Assembly: GCA_039819285.1 (NCBI GenBank)
Contig: JBCBSH010000003.1
Coordinates: 14,800-78,799, forward strand
Direction: 5' to 3'
DNA: 64,000 bases
From: JANQGH01 sp039819285
GTDB lineage: Bacteria > Pseudomonadota > Alphaproteobacteria > DSM-16000 > Inquilinaceae
The stretch's first letter is position 1; every line of letters begins with the position of its first letter. The translations under genes were made by a program, and so were the position numbers. The notes beneath the pieces are model-generated. The model did no database searches. It saw only the letters and a list, made by a program, of their open reading frames with translations, and was not told where the DNA came from. Below are positions 1-9,701 of this stretch, piece after piece.

Positions 1-1
1 T

Positions 2-508
2 TACTTCAACCCGATCTACAGCTACGGCGTTGATCGCTTTCTGCACGACGCGCTGTCGGCCGGCGTTGACGGCCTGATCATCGTCGATCTGCCGCCGGAA
101 GAGGATGCGGAGCTGTGCCTGCCGGCCCAAACCGCCGGCCTGCCCTTCATCCGCCTGGCGACGCCGACCACGGATGATGGGCGCCTGCCTGCCGTCATGG
201 CCAACACGGCCGGCTTTGTCTACTACGTCTCAATCACCGGCATCACCGGCGCCGGATCTGCCACGACCGCCGACGTTGCAGCGGCAGTCGAACGGTTGCG
301 GCGCCATACCGACCTGCCCATCGCCGTCGGCTTCGGCATCAAGACGCCGGAACAAGCAGCGGAAATCGCGCGGCACGCCGATGGCGTGGTTGTCGGGTCG
401 GCGATTGTGGAGCGTGTTGGCGCGCTGGCGTCGCCCAACGGCTCGGTTCAGTCGGTGCTGGACTTTGTGGGGTCACTTGCCGATGGTGTTCGCCGGGCGC
501 GCACCTAA
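2..508 (+). CDS. trpA: Tryptophan synthase alpha subunit, 3' part
   Basis: This is the C-terminal 168 residues of TrpA, which cleaves indole-3-glycerol phosphate to indole and glyceraldehyde 3-phosphate and passes indole to TrpB. The 5' end lies outside the window. The reading frame opens with YFNPIYSYG and DGLIIVDLPPEE, then shows SITGITGAG, the phosphate-binding GFGIKTPEQ strand and the GSAIVE loop, all typical of the TIM-barrel C-terminal half. The catalytic residues of the N-terminal half cannot be checked. It is followed 55 bp later by accD on the same strand, the usual alphaproteobacterial trp-accD-folC order, so co-transcription is likely. Confidence 0.97.
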   Translation, partial: YFNPIYSYGVDRFLHDALSAGVDGLIIVDLPPEEDAELCLPAQTAGLPFIRLATPTTDDGRLPAVMANTAGFVYYVSITGITGAGSATTADVAAAVERLRRHTDLPIAVGFGIKTPEQAAEIARHADGVVVGSAIVERVGALASPNGSVQSVLDFVGSLADGVRRART

Positions 509-563
509 GTAGTAACAGCGCCCCGTACGCGTACGACCGAACCGCCATCGCGCAAGGACAGGT

Positions 564-1580
564 ATGAACTGGCTGACCAACTTCGTCCGACCCAAGCTGA
601 GGGCACTGGTTTCGTCCAAGCCGGAGGTGCCGGACAATCTCTGGCATAAATGCCCGAACTGCGAGGCGATGATCTTCCATCGCGACCTGGAAACCAACCT
701 GCACGTCTGCCAGCATTGCGGCTATCACATGCGTCTTTCTGCGGCGCGGCGGCTCGAAATGCTGTTCGACGACGGCGACTACACGGCAATCGAACTGCCG
801 AAATCGGCCGTCGATCCATTACGTTTTCGCGACACCAAGCGCTACACGGACCGGCTGCGCGAGGCCCAGACCAAGACCGGGCATAACGACGCGATCACCG
901 TCGCCCATGGTCTGCTCGGCGGCAACAAGGCGGTGATTGCGGTCTTCGATTTCCAGTTCATGGGCGGCTCCATGGGCACGGCCGTCGGCGAGGGGCTGTT
1001 GGCAGCCGCCAAGCTGGCGGTCTTGCAGGATGCGGCGCTAATCGCCGTGCCGGCCTCTGGCGGTGCCAGGATGCAGGAAGGCATCCTGTCGCTGATGCAA
1101 ATGCCGCGCAGCGTCATCGCCATTGACTTGGTGAAGGATGCGGGCCTGCCGTACATCGTGATCTTGACCGACCCGACGGCCGGCGGCGTCACGGCGTCGT
1201 TTGCCATGCTCGGCGACGTCCATATCGCAGAGCCGGGGGCCCAAATCGCGTTTGCAGGCGCCCGCGTGATCGAGGAGACGATCCGCGAGACCTTGCCCGA
1301 CAATTTCCAGACTGCCGAGTACCTGCTGGAACACGGCATGGTCGACATTGTCGTGCATCGCCAGCGTCTGCGCGAAACCCTGGTTCGGATCGTCGATATG
1401 CTGCGCCGGCCGACGCCCGCGGCACAGGTCGTTGCATTGAACGCCGACGGCCCGGCCACAATCGAGGCCAGCGCCGAAGACGAGGCACCTCAGGCAGCGG
1501 AGGAAGGTGCCGACGAACCGGAGGCCGAGAGCGAGGTGGCGGAGGCGGAACCCGCCGATGACGACCGGCCAAACCCCTGA
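564..1580 (+). CDS. accD: Acetyl-CoA carboxylase carboxyltransferase subunit beta
   Basis: AccD is the beta half of the carboxyltransferase that moves CO2 from biotin carboxyl carrier protein to acetyl-CoA, giving malonyl-CoA for fatty acid synthesis. The protein has 338 residues. An N-terminal four-cysteine zinc finger is present (C30, C33, C49, C52), followed by the crotonase-fold core with GGSMGTAVGEG and PASGGARMQEG. The last 50 or so residues are an Ala/Glu/Asp-rich acidic tail beyond the conserved core, a common low-complexity extension in alphaproteobacteria. The start has a weak AGGACAG-like ribosome site 8 bp upstream. The 3' end overlaps folC by 23 bp, suggesting translational coupling. 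Confidence 0.97.
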   Translation: MNWLTNFVRPKLRALVSSKPEVPDNLWHKCPNCEAMIFHRDLETNLHVCQHCGYHMRLSAARRLEMLFDDGDYTAIELPKSAVDPLRFRDTKRYTDRLREAQTKTGHNDAITVAHGLLGGNKAVIAVFDFQFMGGSMGTAVGEGLLAAAKLAVLQDAALIAVPASGGARMQEGILSLMQMPRSVIAIDLVKDAGLPYIVILTDPTAGGVTASFAMLGDVHIAEPGAQIAFAGARVIEETIRETLPDNFQTAEYLLEHGMVDIVVHRQRLRETLVRIVDMLRRPTPAAQVVALNADGPATIEASAEDEAPQAAEEGADEPEAESEVAEAEPADDDRPNP

Positions 1581-2850
1581 CGCCATAGACGCCGCACTCG
1601 ACCGGCTGGGGGCGCTGCATCCCAAGCTGATCGACCTATCGCTCGATCGCATTCACCGGCTTTTGGCTAAGCTGGACCATCCTGAGCGGTCGCTGCCGCC
1701 GATCGTCCATGTCGCCGGCACCAACGGCAAGGGCTCGACTATCGCTTTCTTGAACGCGATGGCGAGACAAGCGGGGCTTTCGGTCCACGCCTATACGTCG
1801 CCCCATTTGGTGCGCTTCAACGAACGCATTCAGGTCGCTGGTCGGACCATCGACAACGACCGATTGCTTGAGGTGCTGGAACGTTGTGAGCGGGCGAATG
1901 ATGGCGCGGACATCACCTACTTCGAGATCACCACGGTTGCGGCGTTTCTGGCGTTTGCCGAAGCACCAGCCGATTTGACCTTGCTGGAGGTCGGCTTGGG
2001 CGGCCGGCTGGACGCCACCAACGTGATCGACCGGCCGGTGGCAACGGCCATCACCTGCATCTCGCTGGACCATCAAGACTTCCTGGGCGACAGCGTCGAA
2101 GCCATAGCCCGCGAAAAGGCCGGCATCCTGAACCCGGGTGTACCGTCGGTCATCGGCCCCCAGCCGTTCGAAGCGGCGGCCGACGCGCTTGATCGGGAAA
2201 TCGCGGCCATGGGGGCCGTCGCGGATCGTCACGGTCGGGACTGGTTTCACCGGCGCGCGGGCGACGCCCTGATCCTTACCGACCGCGATGGCGAGACAAG
2301 CTGGCCACTACCGTCGCTGCCGGGCGCCCATCAGCTGGCAAACGCAGCAACGGCGCTACGCCTTGCCCGGCATCTGGAGATGCTTTCCGCCAACACCGAG
2401 GCGCAAGCGGCCGGGCTGACCAGCGCCCAATGGCCAGCACGGCTGCAGCGGCTCACCACCGGCCCACTGATCGCGGCCCTGCCGACGGACGAAGTCTGGC
2501 TGGACGGTGCTCACAACGACACCGCCGGCGCGGCCCTTGCTTCGTGGCTGGAGGGTTTGCCGTCCCGCCCGACCACGGCGCTTGTCGCGCTGTTGACGAC
2601 CAAGGACCCCGCGGCCGTCTTGAGCCCGCTCGTCGGCAAACTCGATCGGTTGATTGCGATACCGATCACAGGCAGTGCCGTCGCGGCGAAACCCGAAGAC
2701 CTCGCGGCGAAGGCGAAGGCGATCGGTTTTGCGGACGTGGACTGGGTCACCGACATGAATGACGCGCCGCACCGGGTCATCCCCGGCGGGCGCGTCGTCA
2801 TCTTCGGATCGCTCTATCTGGCCGGCGAAGTGCTGGCCGAGAACGGCTGA
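1558..2850 (+). CDS. folC: Bifunctional folylpolyglutamate/dihydrofolate synthase
   Basis: FolC adds glutamate to dihydropteroate and then to folates, an ATP-dependent cytosolic ligase of the Mur ligase fold. The 430-residue protein shows the P-loop GTNGKGS at 54-60, then YTSPHL, a FEITTVAAF segment, LEVGLGGRLDATN, SLDHQDFLG, and the C-terminal ligase part with DGAHN. An upstream in-frame start at 1507 would lie deep inside accD and encodes an unconserved Arg-rich extension, so the ATG at 1558 (MTTGQTP) is preferred. It overlaps the end of accD. Downstream it converges on trxA. Confidence 0.96.
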   Translation: MTTGQTPDAIDAALDRLGALHPKLIDLSLDRIHRLLAKLDHPERSLPPIVHVAGTNGKGSTIAFLNAMARQAGLSVHAYTSPHLVRFNERIQVAGRTIDNDRLLEVLERCERANDGADITYFEITTVAAFLAFAEAPADLTLLEVGLGGRLDATNVIDRPVATAITCISLDHQDFLGDSVEAIAREKAGILNPGVPSVIGPQPFEAAADALDREIAAMGAVADRHGRDWFHRRAGDALILTDRDGETSWPLPSLPGAHQLANAATALRLARHLEMLSANTEAQAAGLTSAQWPARLQRLTTGPLIAALPTDEVWLDGAHNDTAGAALASWLEGLPSRPTTALVALLTTKDPAAVLSPLVGKLDRLIAIPITGSAVAAKPEDLAAKAKAIGFADVDWVTDMNDAPHRVIPGGRVVIFGSLYLAGEVLAENG

Positions 2851-2867
2851 CCTGCCTTAAGGGCAGG
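2851..2867. terminator. Small hairpin between convergent folC and trxA
   Basis: CCTGCC and GGCAGG form a 6 bp stem around a 5-nt loop in the 19 bp gap between the convergent stop codons. It lacks a clear T-run on either side, so its role as a bidirectional terminator is tentative. Confidence 0.4.
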
Positions 2868-2869
2868 CC

Positions 2870-3193
2870 TTAGAGAACCGAATCCACCCATTGGAACAGG
2901 GCGCCTTTCGGCAGGGCGCCGATCTTGGTGGCCGCAACCTCGCCATCGCGGAACAGCATCATCGTCGGGATGCCGCGCACGCCATATTTGGACGGCGTTC
3001 CGGGGTTCTCATCGATGTTGACCTTGGCGACCGTGAGCTGTCCCGCCTTTTCACCGGCCAGATCTTCCAGCGCCGGCGCAATCATCTTGCACGGGCCACA
3101 CCATTCGGCCCAAAAGTCGACCAAGACTGGTCCATCGGCCTTCAAAACATCCTGTTCGAAGCTGGAATCGGAGACGGCTTTCGTCGCGCTCAT
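2870..3193 (-). CDS. trxA: Thioredoxin
   Basis: This is a 107-residue thioredoxin, the cytosolic dithiol reductant. The active site WCGPCK is at 31-36 and the cis-proline loop GIPTMM is present. An AAGGAAG ribosome site precedes tandem ATG codons (3196 and 3193); the second has the better spacing and gives MSATKAV. Longer upstream reading is Pro/Arg-rich and unlikely to be translated. It lies downstream of addA on the same strand, the usual alphaproteobacterial addB-addA-trxA order, with an 89 bp gap. Confidence 0.96.
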   Translation of the reverse strand: MSATKAVSDSSFEQDVLKADGPVLVDFWAEWCGPCKMIAPALEDLAGEKAGQLTVAKVNIDENPGTPSKYGVRGIPTMMLFRDGEVAATKIGALPKGALFQWVDSVL

Positions 3194-3282
3194 CATTGGC
3201 TTCCTTGATTGTGTGAGCAGCCGGGGGGTCGACCGCTTTCTCGTCGAGTCCCGGCCAATATGGGGATCGGGACCGGGCGGGG

Positions 3283-6200
3283 TCAAGGCAGCGGCTGTGC
3301 ATCCGGCGCATGCCGGTCCAGCAAATCGTCCGGCAACGGCATCAGCGTCGGCCCGTCCGTCCAGCCCAGAACGCAGGCCACCCACCGGTCCGGATAGATC
3401 ACCCGTAACGCCGCGCGATAGGCGGCCATCTGCTGCAAATAAACACGATCGACCGCATCGGCGGTGTCTGGCGGCGGGCGATTCGTCTTGTAGTCCAACA
3501 CCGTAACCGACCGGTCATGAACCAACAGGCGGTCCACTTGGCCGGACAGAACCGTGTCGCCGATGCGTGCGGTGATGGGCACCTCCGCCCGGCTGCCCGG
3601 CCCGAAGATCGCGGCGAACGCCGGATCGCTCAGCACCGCTAGTGCCTCGGCGGCATAGGTCTCTTGACGGTCGGCATCCAAATCATGGATTGGTCGGGCG
3701 AGAAAGCGCTTGGCTGCTTGGGCGCGTTCGGCCGTCGGCAGGTCCGGCAGCATCTGCAGAAGCTGGTGCAGCAGCAACCCGCGCTTGAACCGGTCCTGGC
3801 GATCCTCGCCGACTGGAGACCGGATCGCCGGTTCGTCGGCCGAAGGGCGCGACGGCGCCAGGGGACGGGCTGGGCGCGGTTCCGGTGGCGGCGGCCGGCC
3901 GGCCCAATCGGGAAGAACGACGGATGCCTCGCCGAGGGCTTCTTCGGCGCCGGCCGATGGTGTTGCCGTTTGCCGTTGGTCATAGACCAGCATGCTGTCC
4001 GCCCACTCACCATCGAACGGCTGTTGCTCAACGCCCGCGAGGCCATGCAGCCCAGCGTTGCAGAGGTCGTACCAATGATCCGGCGGCACGCGGCTGCCAT
4101 GATGGCCCGTTATGATCAGCCGGTCCTCAGCGCGGGTCAGGGCGACATAGAGCAGGCGTCGATACTCCTGCGCTTCGCGCCGTTTCAAACGGTCCTCCCT
4201 CGCCTCCGTCACGGGCTCGCGCAGACCTGTATGCGGGCGCCAAAGCGGCGGGTCGTCCTCGTCCAAACCGGGCCAGAACAGGGCGTTGGTCCCGGCCGGC
4301 TTCGACATTGTGTCGGCAACAACGACGATCGGCGCCTGAAGGCCCTTGGCACCATGCACCGTCATGATCCGAACTTGATCAGTACCGGCCGTTTCCAGTT
4401 CGCGCTTCAGCTCGGTATCCGCCTCGCGCAGCCAATGGACAAACCGCTGCAGCGAGGCGGCATGGTGCCGTTCAAAGGCAAGCGCCTGGATCAGCAGTTC
4501 GTCGATGGCGTCCTTGGCATCTTCGCCCAGCCGGTGGGTCAATGCCCGCCGGCCGCTTGGCATCGGCCCTGGGGCGGTCGACCGGTCGCCAGGGCACGGG
4601 CGGACCAGAATGTCGGCCAACAGTGCATAGGGGCCGACATAGTCCGCGCGGGCCAGCCAATAGCTGAGATAGTCGAACGCCGGCCCGTAGGCGGGCGTAT
4701 CGGCCTTCGCGATCAAGGCCTGCCATAGCGTGCCGTTGCGGCCATGGGCCAGGTCGAAGAGATCCTCCTCGGAAAGGTCGATCATTGGCGTCTTCAGGAC
4801 CGTCGCCAAGGTCAGATCGTCGTCCGGCAACAGCAGGAAATTGACCAGGGCCAGCAGGTCCATCACGGCAAGCTGGTCGGTCAGGACCATGCGATCGACG
4901 CCCGCGACCGGCAACCCGCGGTCCTTCAGTGCCCGGACGATCTCGTAAAAGACCTCGCTGCGGCGCCTGGCCAGAATCAGGAAATCGCCCGGGCGGACCG
5001 GCCGGTTGGCGGCGACAAGCTGCTCGCCACCATCAACCATCTGCCGCACGCGATCGGCGATCGCGGACGCTAAGCGGGCGGCCGGCGCGATCCGCCGACG
5101 CTGGGTGACGGGCAGGGACCAGGGTCCGTCATCGTCCTCCTCCACCGGCCCGACCGGCGGCCATAACTCCACCCGTCCGCCTGCGCCCGCCCGCGAGGCA
5201 CCATGGATCACGGGTTCGGCGGAAACGCCATCGCGCACCGCCTCCGGCTCGAAGATGGCGTCGACCACGTCGAGAACCGCCTGGACCGATCGGAACGAAA
5301 TCTGCAGCGGCACACGCCGCCAGTCCTGTTCGGCGGACCGCACATGGGTTTCCAGCCGCTCTCGCGTTTGGTCGAACGCCGCGGGGTCGGCCCCCTGAAA
5401 GCCGAAGACCGACTGTTTCTCATCACCGACCGCGAAGACCGTCCTGACCTGTTCGGACCGGCCTTGGCCGGCGAAGAACTCCTCGGCCAAGGTGGTGACG
5501 ATCTGCCATTGCTCGGGGCTGGTGTCCTGGGCCTCGTCGACCAGAATATGGTCAATCCCGCCATCCAGCTTGTAGAGCACCCAGGCCCCCTTGTCGGGCC
5601 GGCGCAGCAGGTCGACCGCGCGCAGGATCAGATCGCCATAGTCCATGACGCCGCGATGGCGCTTGGCATCGTCGTACGCCTCGATCAGCGCCGCACCCAC
5701 CCGCATCAGCGCGCCGGAGGCTTCAGCGATCGTCAAGGCCCGTCGGCGGCCCTCCAAGGCGAGCAGCCGATCCGCCTCAGCCGCCAAAGTGTCGGGGCCG
5801 TCGGGGAACCGCTCCGCGCTGGCCCGGTTCATCAATCGGCTTCGGGCGGCACCGCCCTTAGTTAAGAAGATGTCGGTGTACGCCTCGATCGTCGAAGCAC
5901 GTACGGTCGGCCCGCCATCCAACCACTCAAAAAGCAAGGCAGCGCGCGCTTGCTCGGTATCGCTGCCCTGGGCCAAGGCCTCGGCGCAGGCCATCAGGCC
6001 CGCGCGATCGAAGGCCGTGTCCCGACATGCCTCCATCACCACCTTTTCGTCCGTCACTCCCTGCGTGACGCCAAGATGACGATGGATCGCGCCGATCAGG
6101 CCGTCAATGCCGCCATTAAGCTCGACGGCAGATCGCAGCTTTTGCCGCTGTCCGAGCATTGATCCGACGAGGCCGTCGAAGCTCTCCGCATCGACCAATC

Positions 6201-6750
6201 CGGTAATCCGGGCCAGGGGTTCGACCAGCGCTGCGGGCGGTATCTCAAGCAAGCGTTGCCTAACGGATTGCTGCAATTCCAGCGCGTCTCGCTCGTCGAT
6301 CAGGTCGAAATGCGGCGGCAGTCGCGCCTCAACCGGAAAACGGCGCAGCAGGGACTGGCAAAAGCCGTGAATGGTCGTGATCGCCATGCCGCCGGGCGTG
6401 TCGAGGACACGCGCAAACAGACGCCGTGCGGAGGCCAGCTCCTCTTGGGTGGGGGTTTCGCCATTCAGCTTGGTCAAAGCCTCGACCAAGTCCGACTGGC
6501 CCATGGTTGCCCAGCCCGCGAGCACGACATTGATGCGCTCGGCCATGTTCGATGCGGCCGCCCGGGTGAAGGTCAGGCAAAGAACGCGATCGGGCGCGGT
6601 GCCAGCCAGCATCAGGCGCAAGACCCGGTCCGTCAGTACCTTGGTCTTGCCCGTGCCTGCAGAAGCGCCGACCCAGACGGACGCGCGCGGGTCGGACGCC
6701 AAGCGCTGGCGATCCGTGGCAATGCCGATCGGATCGATGGCGACCGTCAT
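3283..6750 (-). CDS. addA: Double-strand break repair helicase-nuclease AddA
   Basis: AddA is the UvrD-like helicase and nuclease subunit of AddAB, which resects double-strand ends for RecA loading, the alphaproteobacterial counterpart of RecBCD. The 1155-residue protein has a Walker A GASAGTGKT at 28-36, LCLTFTRAAA, the DEAQDTSPEQW Walker B region, EKQSVFGFQGA, and the late helicase motifs RIMTVHGAKGL and LLYVALTRAEDRL. The C-terminal PD-(D/E)XK nuclease domain contains VLDYKTNRP. I chose the ATG at 6750 because it overlaps the addB stop as ATGA; the ten upstream residues are not conserved-looking. It is translationally coupled to addB. Confidence 0.97.
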   Translation of the reverse strand: MTVAIDPIGIATDRQRLASDPRASVWVGASAGTGKTKVLTDRVLRLMLAGTAPDRVLCLTFTRAAASNMAERINVVLAGWATMGQSDLVEALTKLNGETPTQEELASARRLFARVLDTPGGMAITTIHGFCQSLLRRFPVEARLPPHFDLIDERDALELQQSVRQRLLEIPPAALVEPLARITGLVDAESFDGLVGSMLGQRQKLRSAVELNGGIDGLIGAIHRHLGVTQGVTDEKVVMEACRDTAFDRAGLMACAEALAQGSDTEQARAALLFEWLDGGPTVRASTIEAYTDIFLTKGGAARSRLMNRASAERFPDGPDTLAAEADRLLALEGRRRALTIAEASGALMRVGAALIEAYDDAKRHRGVMDYGDLILRAVDLLRRPDKGAWVLYKLDGGIDHILVDEAQDTSPEQWQIVTTLAEEFFAGQGRSEQVRTVFAVGDEKQSVFGFQGADPAAFDQTRERLETHVRSAEQDWRRVPLQISFRSVQAVLDVVDAIFEPEAVRDGVSAEPVIHGASRAGAGGRVELWPPVGPVEEDDDGPWSLPVTQRRRIAPAARLASAIADRVRQMVDGGEQLVAANRPVRPGDFLILARRRSEVFYEIVRALKDRGLPVAGVDRMVLTDQLAVMDLLALVNFLLLPDDDLTLATVLKTPMIDLSEEDLFDLAHGRNGTLWQALIAKADTPAYGPAFDYLSYWLARADYVGPYALLADILVRPCPGDRSTAPGPMPSGRRALTHRLGEDAKDAIDELLIQALAFERHHAASLQRFVHWLREADTELKRELETAGTDQVRIMTVHGAKGLQAPIVVVADTMSKPAGTNALFWPGLDEDDPPLWRPHTGLREPVTEAREDRLKRREAQEYRRLLYVALTRAEDRLIITGHHGSRVPPDHWYDLCNAGLHGLAGVEQQPFDGEWADSMLVYDQRQTATPSAGAEEALGEASVVLPDWAGRPPPPEPRPARPLAPSRPSADEPAIRSPVGEDRQDRFKRGLLLHQLLQMLPDLPTAERAQAAKRFLARPIHDLDADRQETYAAEALAVLSDPAFAAIFGPGSRAEVPITARIGDTVLSGQVDRLLVHDRSVTVLDYKTNRPPPDTADAVDRVYLQQMAAYRAALRVIYPDRWVACVLGWTDGPTLMPLPDDLLDRHAPDAQPLP

Positions 6751-9701
6751 GTCTCGCCACCTGCAGCGCCGGCCGACCATTCCTTCACGCGAGCCAAATG
6801 GTCGTAACCGAACGGGCGCAGAACACGGCCGCGCGGGTGTGAGCGGTAGGGTGTTTCGGGCCGGTCGAAGGCTGCAATCAAGGCCGACAGGCCGTCGCGC
6901 GCCCTGTCCTTGAGATCGGCCACCGTCTCACCCGCGAACCGCCGCACGCCGCCCGGCGAGCGCCCGCCGGACAGGTGCCAGAAGGCCAGCGCATCGACCG
7001 TCCCGGCGACGCCGCCAAAGCCGCCGGCCTCCGCAATCAACGCCTCGAGCTGTAGCTGCGGATAAAGCCCGCTTTCGACCATCTTGGCCGACGGCGGCTG
7101 GCCGGTCTTGTAGTCGACGATGCCAAGCGAGGCCTCGCCGTCCGTCGTGTCCAGATCGATCCGATCGGCCCGGGCGGTCACGGTGAACGGTCCGGCCGAC
7201 CCCGGGATCGTCAGCGTGCCCGTGGCCTCCAAGGCGATGGGCTGGATCTTCGGGCGACGGCCCGCTTCTTGCGCAGCAACCCAGGCGGCAACCCGCTCGA
7301 ACCTCGGCCACCAGAACGCGGTCAGCCCTGGATAGTCGTCAAGATCCGCGAAATGCCGGCGACCGATGGAAAGCAACCGGCCCACGGGGTCGGATGGCCA
7401 AGGTTCGGCCAGAAACTCAGCCAGGATAGCATGGAGGATTTGGCCGCGTTCGGCAGCACCTGGGCTGGCGTCGATGGGGTCCAGGCGCCGGAGAACCAGG
7501 ATCTTCTCCGCATAGAGCGCGTACGGATCGACCTGCCAGGCATAAAAGCTGGTGACGGACAGGCGGCGCGGCCTGGCGGCTACTGGCGGGCGCGGCGCCG
7601 GCGGCGGCCGTGGCTGGGCCTCGCCGGCATCCTCTAACAGGGCGACGCGGCGCTGGTCGACCTGCTGAGGCAAAGCGTCAAGGCCCGCCGCCTTGGCCAC
7701 GGCGTCAAATCGCAACCACCAGCGTGAGGCGACGGTCGGCGTGCCGTCGACCCGCCTCGCCCTGGTCATCAGCACGCGCGGCGCGGCCAGCGCCTGGGCC
7801 ACGTCGTGGGCGGCCAAGCCGATCCGCCTTTCCGGCGCTGGCAGGCCGAACTGTTGGCGCATCGGCCGCGACATCCAAGGGTCGACGCCGGGATCGGCCG
7901 GCCACGTGCCCTCGTTCAGGCCAGCCAGAACGATAAGATCGGCTTGCTGCAGCCTTGCCTCCAATGGCCCCAGGATGCGCAGCCGCGCATGGTCGCCATA
8001 GCGGGGCCGCACGACAACGCCCGACAGGAACGCGTCCAGCAGCGCCGGATAGTCCGCCGGCGTGAGCGGAGGAAAGGCCGCAAGTGCCTCGATGGCCTCC
8101 GAGATCATGGCCGCCGCCGCCTCGCCATCCTCGTGCTGCCACAGGCGCATTGGGCCAGGCAGATCATCGGTCTGGGCCAGCGCCTCACACGCCTCAGCAT
8201 GCAGGCGCATGAGGTCAGACGGTGGCCGAGCGCCGCCCGCCATGACGTCGAAGAACGGCGCCAGCCTTGGTTTCAGATCATCAAGCCAGCGCGCCAGCGC
8301 CGCCTCGGACCGCGACGCCAGGGCCACGAGAGCATCGAGTCCTGGCGCCGGGCGCGGACCACGCAACACGAGCAGCTCCAGCCGCCGCGCCATGGCCCGG
8401 AAGGTTTCGGTCGCCTGCCCGCCCGCCGCCAAGGGATGCTTCAGAAGCGACAACAAGGCGAGAGGGGCGGCGTTCTCCACCGCCGCACTCGCGAACAATC
8501 GAAGGAACGTCCCGACCGGTGTTTCGGCCAGCGGACGACCGGCGCTGTCATCGATCTCGATGTCCCAGCGGCGAAGACCAGCGGCCACACGACGGGCGAG
8601 CGGACGGTCCGGCGTGACCAGCATGGCGGTTTGGCCAGGCGTTTCGAGCACTTCGCGCAGGCGCAGCGCGATGATCTCGGCCTCTTCGCGTTCCGTGGCC
8701 GCCTCGGCCCGCTCCAAGCCTTCGGTCGCGCCGGTCCCCAGACCCTCGATCCGCCGCCATTCATCGGCCGTGGCTGCCGGCCGCATGATCTCGCGGACCA
8801 GTCGGCGACGCTGGTTGTGCGTCGCGCCGGGCTGGTCCTGGGGCCGGTCGTCGGGCCAGTCAGAAACCGCTTGCCGGTCGACCTCAAGATGGGCGAGCAG
8901 CCGTTGCATGCCGAATTGCGGATGGGTCTCGTCAAGCGCCTGCCAGTCGGTTTCTGTCATAACGCGGTCGAGGCCGGGCAGGATGACAAGCCCGTTCGCC
9001 AGCCCGGCGATCACCGCCAGCAGGTCGGCTGTCGCGGGGATAGAGCCGGTCGATCCGGCGGCAATCACCGGTCCGGCCGGCGGCCGTGCCCGCCACAGCG
9101 CCGCCTGCGCCTCGATCAACCGATTGCGCCGGTCGGCCTGATCGATCGCCCCGATCTCCGCCAGATGGCGCGGCCAGGTCCGGGTCAGGATCTCCAAAAA
9201 CCGCACGGTTTCCTGCCAATGCTCAGCCATCTCGTCGGCGACGATGTCGCCCAGATGGTCGAAGCTGAGCCGTTCGGTCTGAACCTCGTCTAAGAGGCGG
9301 CCCAGAGAGTCGGCAAGCTGCACCGCCTGGCCCGCCGTCAAGTCCAGATCGCCCCTTGCCAGCAACAGCCGCGCCAGGCTGGTTCGCCGCGACAAGGCGC
9401 CCAGGGCGGGCGGCAGATCCAACGGCTGGCCGAGCGCCGCCTGGCTCTCGAAATCGACCGCATCCTCCGCCACGTCACCGATCGGCCGCAGCGCCGGCAG
9501 CAGCAGCGCGCGGCCGTCCGTCTGGCGCAGGAAGGCGTCGCGCAGGGCCCGACACGCGCGTCGCGTAGGCAGCAAGACGGTCATCGCCGACAGGGCCATC
9601 GGGTCGCCGCCGGCCATTCCCAGAACGCCATCGGCCAGCCGATCGACGAACGGGCCGCCGGCCGGGATGGTGTGTACGTTTGAGGATGGCGGCGGTGTCA
9701 T
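6747..9701 (-). CDS. addB: Double-strand break repair protein AddB
   Basis: AddB is the second subunit of the AddAB helicase-nuclease. The 984-residue protein of the alphaproteobacterial AddB type has an N-terminal TVLLPTRRACRALRDAF segment in place of an active Walker motif, the LNEGTWPADPGVDPWMSRPMR segment, and a C-terminal nuclease domain with SLGIVDYKTGQPP. Cysteine ligands of the iron-sulfur type known from Bacillus AddB are not evident. It starts with ATG overlapping the tsaE stop (ATGA) and ends overlapping addA in the same way, so tsaE-addB-addA is one coupled unit. The amgK-murU type genes that often separate tsaE from addB in this class are absent. Confidence 0.96.
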   Translation of the reverse strand: MTPPPSSNVHTIPAGGPFVDRLADGVLGMAGGDPMALSAMTVLLPTRRACRALRDAFLRQTDGRALLLPALRPIGDVAEDAVDFESQAALGQPLDLPPALGALSRRTSLARLLLARGDLDLTAGQAVQLADSLGRLLDEVQTERLSFDHLGDIVADEMAEHWQETVRFLEILTRTWPRHLAEIGAIDQADRRNRLIEAQAALWRARPPAGPVIAAGSTGSIPATADLLAVIAGLANGLVILPGLDRVMTETDWQALDETHPQFGMQRLLAHLEVDRQAVSDWPDDRPQDQPGATHNQRRRLVREIMRPAATADEWRRIEGLGTGATEGLERAEAATEREEAEIIALRLREVLETPGQTAMLVTPDRPLARRVAAGLRRWDIEIDDSAGRPLAETPVGTFLRLFASAAVENAAPLALLSLLKHPLAAGGQATETFRAMARRLELLVLRGPRPAPGLDALVALASRSEAALARWLDDLKPRLAPFFDVMAGGARPPSDLMRLHAEACEALAQTDDLPGPMRLWQHEDGEAAAAMISEAIEALAAFPPLTPADYPALLDAFLSGVVVRPRYGDHARLRILGPLEARLQQADLIVLAGLNEGTWPADPGVDPWMSRPMRQQFGLPAPERRIGLAAHDVAQALAAPRVLMTRARRVDGTPTVASRWWLRFDAVAKAAGLDALPQQVDQRRVALLEDAGEAQPRPPPAPRPPVAARPRRLSVTSFYAWQVDPYALYAEKILVLRRLDPIDASPGAAERGQILHAILAEFLAEPWPSDPVGRLLSIGRRHFADLDDYPGLTAFWWPRFERVAAWVAAQEAGRRPKIQPIALEATGTLTIPGSAGPFTVTARADRIDLDTTDGEASLGIVDYKTGQPPSAKMVESGLYPQLQLEALIAEAGGFGGVAGTVDALAFWHLSGGRSPGGVRRFAGETVADLKDRARDGLSALIAAFDRPETPYRSHPRGRVLRPFGYDHLARVKEWSAGAAGGET

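Noticed and set aside
7806..9293. Plus-strand open frame of 495 codons
   Set aside because: It is antisense to addB and has low-complexity Arg/Gln-rich composition.
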